A stretch of 20,428 nucleotides of DNA, taken from positions 1-20,428 of the forward strand of contig JBJMLG010000093.1 in assembly GCA_045805385.1 (NCBI GenBank). Reading direction: 5' to 3'. The position numbers and the translations under genes were made by a program. The notes under the pieces are model-generated. The model did no database searches and was not told the DNA's origin. It worked only from the letters and a program-made list of their open reading frames with translations. Below, piece by piece: positions 16,751 through 20,428 of this stretch. The stretch's first letter is position 1. Each line of letters starts with the position of its first letter. The DNA is from JADGHQ01 sp045805385. Lineage in GTDB: Bacteria > Actinomycetota > Thermoleophilia > Solirubrobacterales > Thermoleophilaceae.

Positions 16751-19174
16751 TTACACATCAAGATTCGTTACGTCGCGGGCATGGGCCTCGATGAACTCGC
16801 GTCGCGGCTCCACCCGATCGCCCATCAACATCGAGAAGATCTGGTCCGCCGCCGACGCGTCGTCGATCGTTACCCGCTGGAGCGTGCGCTGGCTCGCGTC
16901 CATCGTCGTGTCGAAGAGCTGGTCCGGATTCATCTCGCCGAGACCCTTGAAGCGCTGCAGCGCGACGCCTTCCTTCGCGACGTCCAGCACCGCGCGGCGC
17001 AGGTCCTCGAAGGAGAGCGCCTGCTCCTCCTTCTTGCCGAGCCGCACGCTGAACGGCGGCGTGCCGGCCAGCTCCTTCAGCTCGGAGTGCACGCGCACGA
17101 AGCTCGCGTACTCGGGCGTCTCGAACATGTGGCGGCTGAGGCGGTAGGTCGCGGCTGAGCCGGTCCGGCGCTCGATCGCCTGCACGACGAGCTGCGCCGC
17201 GTCCTGGTTGACGAGCCTCGCCTCGAACGCCTCGCCCTCTGGGGTCGGCTTCTCGAGCGCCGCGACCACGTCGTCGGGCGTCATGAGCCCGTCGTCGAGG
17301 ATCTGCGACTCCTCGAGGAAGGTGACCGTCTCGTGCCCGAAGTCGGCACGAAGCGACGATGCCCAGCCCTCGTACTGCTTGAGCAGGCGACCGAACTTCT
17401 GCCAGCGCGGGTGAGTGAGCTTGAACTGCTTGCCGTCGCGATCGAACACCTCGAGCCTCTCCAGCTTGTCGCGCAGCAGGATCTCCTCGAGCTCGGATTC
17501 CTTCTCGATGTAGACCTCGCGCTGGCCGGTCTTCAGCCGGTAGAGCGGCGCCTTCGCCAGGTACACGTAGCCGGCCTCGATCAGCTCGGGCATCTCGCGG
17601 AACAGGAACGTGAGCACGAGCGTGCGGATGTGCGCGCCGTCCACGTCGGCGTCACACATGACGATCACCTTGTGGTAGCGGGCGCGCTCGAGGTCGAACT
17701 CCTCGCGGATGCCGGTGCCGATCGCGGTGATCAGCGCCTGGATCTCCTGGTTGCCGAGCACCTTGTCGATGCGGTTCTTCTCGACGTTGATGATCTTGCC
17801 TCGCAGCGGCAGCACCGCCTGGGTGTTGCGGTCGCGCCCCTGCTTGGCGGAGCCGCCGGCGGAGTCGCCCTCGACGATGAAGATCTCGGCGAGCGCCGGG
17901 TCCTTCACCGAGCAGTCGGCGAGCTTGCCCGGCAGCGTGGAGTTCTCGAGCGCGGACTTACGCCGCGTGAGGTCGCGCGCCTTGCGGGCCGCCTCGCGCG
18001 CACGGGAAGCTTGGACCGCCTTCATGATCACCTGGCGAGCCTCGCTCGGATTCTCCTCGAGGAACTCGGCAAGGCCGCGGTTCACTGCCTGCTGCACGAA
18101 GCCCTCGACGGGCGGGTTCCCGAGCTTGGTCTTGGTCTGGCCCTCGAACTGAGGGTCCGGGACCTTCACGGAGATGATCGCCGTGAGGCCCTCGCGCACG
18201 TCCTCGCCCGCGAGGTTGTCCTCCTTCTCCTTCAGCAGGCCCTTCTCACGCGCGTACGCGTTGAGCGTGCGCGTGAGCGCCGAGCGGAAGCCGGAGAGGT
18301 GCGAGCCGCCCTCGTGCGTGTTGATGTTGTTGGCGAACGAGAGCAGGTTCTCCTGGTAGGAGTCGTTCCACTGCATCGCGACCTCGACCTCGCCGACCTC
18401 GCTCGAGTCCTCGAGGTACACGACCTTCTTGTGCAGGGACGAGCGCGTGCCCTGCGTGTGCAGGAACTTCACGAAGTCGACGATGCCGCCGTCGTACTTG
18501 AAGCTCGACTTGGAGCCCTCGCCGCGCTCGTCCGCGAAGTCGATCTTCAGTCCCTTGGTCAGGAACGCCATCTCGCGGAAGCGCTGCTCGAGCACCGAGT
18601 GCTCGTAGTCGATCGTCTCGAAGATCTCAAGGTCCGGCAGGAAGGTGATGCTCGTGCCGCGGCGGTCGGTGTTCGCGCCCTTCTCCAGCGGTGCCTGCGG
18701 AATGCCGCGCTCGTACGACTGCGTCCACTCGTAGCCGTCGCGCCACACCGTGAGGTCGAGCCGCTCGGCGAGCGCGTTGACCACGGACACGCCCACGCCG
18801 TGCAGGCCGCCCGAGACCTTGTAGCCGCCGCCGTCGCCGAACTTGCCGCCCGCGTGGAGGACGGTGAGCACGACCTCGGCGGCCGGCTTGCCCTCCTTCT
18901 TCATGACGTCGACGGGGATGCCGCGACCGATGTCGGTGACCGTGACGCTGTTGTCCGGATGAATCGCGATCTCGACCTGGTCGGCCTCGCCGGCCAGCGC
19001 CTCGTCGACCGAGTTGTCCATGACCTCGTAGATGAGGTGGTGGAGCCCCCGCGTGCCCGTCGAGCCGATGTACATGCCGGGGCGCTTGCGGACGGCCTCG
19101 AGGCCCTCGAGGACCGTGATGTCCTTGGCGCCGTAGCTCGACGATCCGTTCTTCGGAGAAGCCTTCTTTGGCAA
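16751..19174 (-). CDS. gyrB: DNA gyrase subunit B
   Basis: This is the ATPase subunit of gyrase. The 807-residue protein has a GHKL ATPase domain with Glu50, Asn54 and Asp81 (E. coli Glu42, Asn46, Asp73) and GGLHGVGVSVVNAL, a transducer domain, and a Toprim domain with EGDSAGG (435-441) and DADVDG (508-513). The C-terminal tail has LQRFKGLGEMNPDQL and GDRVEPRREFIE. It is about 130-170 residues longer than Bacillus or mycobacterial GyrB because of an insertion at about 565-735, between the Toprim core and the tail, at the place where E. coli GyrB has its insert. The start is TTG at 19174 with AAGGAA 4 nt upstream, and the protein reaches the conserved ITVLEGLEAVRKRPGMYIG at residue 19. It is transcribed leftward into gyrA. 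Confidence 0.98.
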   Translation of the reverse strand: MPKKASPKNGSSSYGAKDITVLEGLEAVRKRPGMYIGSTGTRGLHHLIYEVMDNSVDEALAGEADQVEIAIHPDNSVTVTDIGRGIPVDVMKKEGKPAAEVVLTVLHAGGKFGDGGGYKVSGGLHGVGVSVVNALAERLDLTVWRDGYEWTQSYERGIPQAPLEKGANTDRRGTSITFLPDLEIFETIDYEHSVLEQRFREMAFLTKGLKIDFADERGEGSKSSFKYDGGIVDFVKFLHTQGTRSSLHKKVVYLEDSSEVGEVEVAMQWNDSYQENLLSFANNINTHEGGSHLSGFRSALTRTLNAYAREKGLLKEKEDNLAGEDVREGLTAIISVKVPDPQFEGQTKTKLGNPPVEGFVQQAVNRGLAEFLEENPSEARQVIMKAVQASRAREAARKARDLTRRKSALENSTLPGKLADCSVKDPALAEIFIVEGDSAGGSAKQGRDRNTQAVLPLRGKIINVEKNRIDKVLGNQEIQALITAIGTGIREEFDLERARYHKVIVMCDADVDGAHIRTLVLTFLFREMPELIEAGYVYLAKAPLYRLKTGQREVYIEKESELEEILLRDKLERLEVFDRDGKQFKLTHPRWQKFGRLLKQYEGWASSLRADFGHETVTFLEESQILDDGLMTPDDVVAALEKPTPEGEAFEARLVNQDAAQLVVQAIERRTGSAATYRLSRHMFETPEYASFVRVHSELKELAGTPPFSVRLGKKEEQALSFEDLRRAVLDVAKEGVALQRFKGLGEMNPDQLFDTTMDASQRTLQRVTIDDASAADQIFSMLMGDRVEPRREFIEAHARDVTNLDV

Positions 19175-19178
19175 CGCG

Positions 19179-19184
19179 TTCCTT
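19179..19184 (-). promoter_or_regulatory. gyrB ribosome binding site
   Basis: On the minus strand, AAGGAA lies 4 nt before TTG 19174, which supports the TTG start. A hairpin at 19185-19204 directly abuts it on the 5' side. Confidence 0.6.
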
Positions 19185-19204
19185 CCGTTTCCCCAGAGGG
19201 GCGG
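19185..19204 (-). promoter_or_regulatory. Hairpin abutting the gyrB ribosome binding site
   Basis: In the mRNA, CCG-CCCC pairs with GGGG-CGG around a UCU loop, with an AAA bulge on the 3' arm, ending at the base before AAGGAA. It could affect ribosome access to gyrB. Confidence 0.35.
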
Positions 19205-19216
19205 TTACATGAGAAG

Positions 19217-19262
19217 CCCCGGCGCCACGTACTTCCTACACGCGTGAGAAACGGCCCCGGGG
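19217..19262 (-). promoter_or_regulatory. Long hairpin in the gyrB leader / dciA-gyrB gap
   Basis: CCCCGG/CCGGGG (6 bp) and GCC/GGC (3 bp), separated by one C-C mismatch on the plus strand (G-G in the mRNA), enclose a 26-nt loop. The 212-bp gap (19175-19386) is visibly AT-richer than its surroundings on the dciA side. A TTGACA occurs on the minus strand at 19282-19277, but no -10 lies at 16-18 nt. The gap should carry the gyrBA promoter; the hairpin may instead end dciA transcripts. Confidence 0.3.
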
Positions 19263-19386
19263 CGATGCAATTCTGCTGTCAAAAGGGTAGCAGATCGGTT
19301 GACGGTTCTGGCCGCTCGATCAGTAACAAAATCCCTGCAAAACGCACAGAAATGTAACGTCTCTGACACGCCTCTGTTTCCTTTCG

Positions 19387-19695
19387 TTACCCGGGTCGCC
19401 GGAGGCCTCCCGCGACGAACCGAAGCTGCCTCAGCGAGGCCCCTCCGAGGGCCTCGTTCAGGCGCTCCCGGAGGTCCTCCGAGAGGAGGTCGAGCTCCTG
19501 CGCCCAGACCGCCGAGCGGCACTCGAACGTGACGGTGCCGGCGCGCTCCGAGACGGGCTCGGCCTCGGCCCGGATCGCGGGTCCCGCCACCTCCGCCCAC
19601 ACCGCCTGCACGCGCGCGAGCGCGCTCGGCGGCGCGAGCCCCGGAACGAGCCGGTCGAGGGCGGCGGAGACCGGTCGCGGCGCGAGCCGTCTCAT
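19387..19695 (-). CDS. dciA: DciA-like DUF721 protein (replicative helicase loader family)
   Basis: DUF721/DciA proteins interact with DnaB helicase and are needed for replication initiation in bacteria that lack DnaC/DnaI (family knowledge). The product has 102 residues and starts MRRLAPRPVSAALDRLVPGLAPPSALARVQAVWAEVAG. The VWAEVAGPAI motif and the FECRSAVWAQELDLLSEDLRERLN motif are the hallmark KH-like segment of the family. ATG 19695 overlaps the recF stop by 4 nt (ATGA), the usual arrangement in actinobacteria (Rv0004 position). The longer open frame upstream mirrors recF and is not used. The C-terminus is short (LRRPG), with no extra helical extension. Confidence 0.9.
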   Translation of the reverse strand: MRRLAPRPVSAALDRLVPGLAPPSALARVQAVWAEVAGPAIRAEAEPVSERAGTVTFECRSAVWAQELDLLSEDLRERLNEALGGASLRQLRFVAGGLRRPG

Positions 19696-20428
19696 GCCGC
19701 CACCGCCGGCGACACGGTGCCGGCGCTCACCTCGATGACGGTGACGTCCGGCGCGTCCGCGCCAGGGACGTGTGCGGCCTCCGTGGTTGTGATGAGCGCC
19801 TGGCCGCCCGAGCGCACGAGGTCCGCGAGCCGCAGCCGGCGCGCCTCGTCGAGCTCCGACATCACGTCGTCGAGCAGCATCAGCGGCGGGCGCCCCTGCT
19901 CGACCAGGGCGTCCCGCTCCGCGAACAGCAGCGCGAGCAGAGCGAGGCGCTGCTGGCCCTGCGACCCGAGCGTGCGCAGCGGCCGGCCGCCGTGGGCGAG
20001 CGCGACGTCGTCGCGGTGCGGGCCATGCTGGGTGAAGCCGCGCTCGAGGTCGCTCGCGCGCCGCTCGAGGAGCTCGGCGCGTAGGTCGCCGGCGCTTCGG
20101 GGCGCGTAGCGAAGCTCGGCGGGCTCGGGCAGCCCGAGCTCCTCGGCGCGCCCGGCGAACATGGGCGCGATCGCGGCCACCGCCGCGGCGCGGTGCTCCA
20201 TCAGCTGCTCGCCGTGGCGCGCGTGCTCGGCGTCCCACGGGTCGAGCAGCGCCGGCCGTGCCCCGCCCGCGCGCACGCGCGCGAGGACCGCGTTGCGCTG
20301 CGCGAGCGCCCGCCCGTACGCGCGGCGCGCGTCGCCGCGAGCCGGCCACAGCGCGGCCACGAACTGGTCGAGGTGCCCGCGGCGCCCCGCGGGCGCGCCC
20401 TTCACGAGGTCGAGCCGGTCGGGGAGGA
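19692..20428 (-). CDS. recF: DNA replication and repair protein RecF, 5' partial
   Basis: This SMC-like ATPase loads RecA at gaps via RecR/RecO. The frame remains open to the right edge, so the N-terminal Walker A half is outside the window; about 245 C-terminal residues are visible. The first ones (LVKGAPAGRRGHLDQFVAAL) match the family motif after the Walker A half. Later come RGFTQHGPHRDD, the ABC signature LGSQGQQRLALLALLFAE, the Walker B LMLLDDVMSELD, and the D-loop and ITTTEAAHVP switch region. It overlaps dciA by 4 nt. The position next to dciA and gyrB implies that dnaN and dnaA lie just beyond the right edge. Confidence 0.95.
   Translation of the reverse strand, partial: LPDRLDLVKGAPAGRRGHLDQFVAALWPARGDARRAYGRALAQRNAVLARVRAGGARPALLDPWDAEHARHGEQLMEHRAAAVAAIAPMFAGRAEELGLPEPAELRYAPRSAGDLRAELLERRASDLERGFTQHGPHRDDVALAHGGRPLRTLGSQGQQRLALLALLFAERDALVEQGRPPLMLLDDVMSELDEARRLRLADLVRSGGQALITTTEAAHVPGADAPDVTVIEVSAGTVSPAVAA

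Noticed and set aside
19277..19282. TTGACA on the minus strand as the gyrB -35 box
   Set aside because: The hexamer is perfect, but the region 16-18 nt downstream is CGGGGC-like with no -10, so it was not called a promoter.
17333..19357. A 674-codon open frame on the plus strand, opposite gyrB
   Set aside because: It is antisense to the clearly conserved gyrB; its product is Arg/Leu/Val/Ala/Asp-rich low-complexity sequence of the kind that high GC content produces. No ribosome binding site or family motif.

Overview
The window looks like the origin-proximal part of a high-GC actinobacterial chromosome. The gene order recF - dciA (DUF721) - gyrB - gyrA, followed a few kilobases later by fhaA - fhaB - pstP - rodA - pbpA - pknB, is the block known from Mycobacterium and relatives. 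The DUF4446 protein, the CARDB-type protein, the F5/8-like membrane protein and a GyrB with a large Toprim-region insertion fit a deep-branching actinobacterium such as Thermoleophilia/Solirubrobacterales better than Mycobacteriales. That placement is inference; no rRNA gene is present to test it.

Layout from left to right. (1) Positions 2-613 (+): 3' part of a membrane-anchored protein with an F5/8 (discoidin)-like extracellular domain that enters from the left. (2) Positions 601-10463 (-): one tightly packed eight-gene run. In transcription order it is a Ser/Thr kinase with a polytopic membrane C-terminus, fhaA, fhaB, pstP, rodA, pbpA, pknB (four PASTA domains) and ddl. Neighbours overlap by 1 or 4 nt or are 3-4 nt apart, so the unit is very likely co-transcribed and translationally coupled. 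It joins phospho-signalling (two kinases, one PP2C phosphatase, two FHA readers) to septal or side-wall peptidoglycan synthesis (SEDS polymerase, class B PBP) and precursor supply (D-Ala-D-Ala ligase). (3) Positions 10464-10583: short divergent promoter gap. (4) Positions 10584-13060 (+): a membrane-anchored CARDB-like protein with a probable CTG start, a DUF4446 protein and pheA (prephenate dehydratase). (5) Positions 13115-13732 (+): an HNH endonuclease family gene. (6) Positions 13733-14118: the only long non-coding gap. It holds two perfect hairpins after the HNH gene, then a segment with a 15-16 nt match to the 3' end of 16S rRNA in front of a 14-codon ORF, further hairpins, and a strong shared terminator. 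(7) Positions 14119-19174 (-): gyrA and gyrB, with a structured gyrB leader upstream. (8) Positions 19387-20428 (-): dciA and the 3' part of recF, which runs off the right edge.

The most unusual parts are the possible small RNA / leader-peptide element at about 13868-14102, the multi-spanning kinase heading the cell-wall operon together with the absence of pknA, the ddl gene appended to the pknB operon, and two gyrase peculiarities: Gln at the quinolone-determining Ser83 position of GyrA and an E. coli-like insertion in GyrB.
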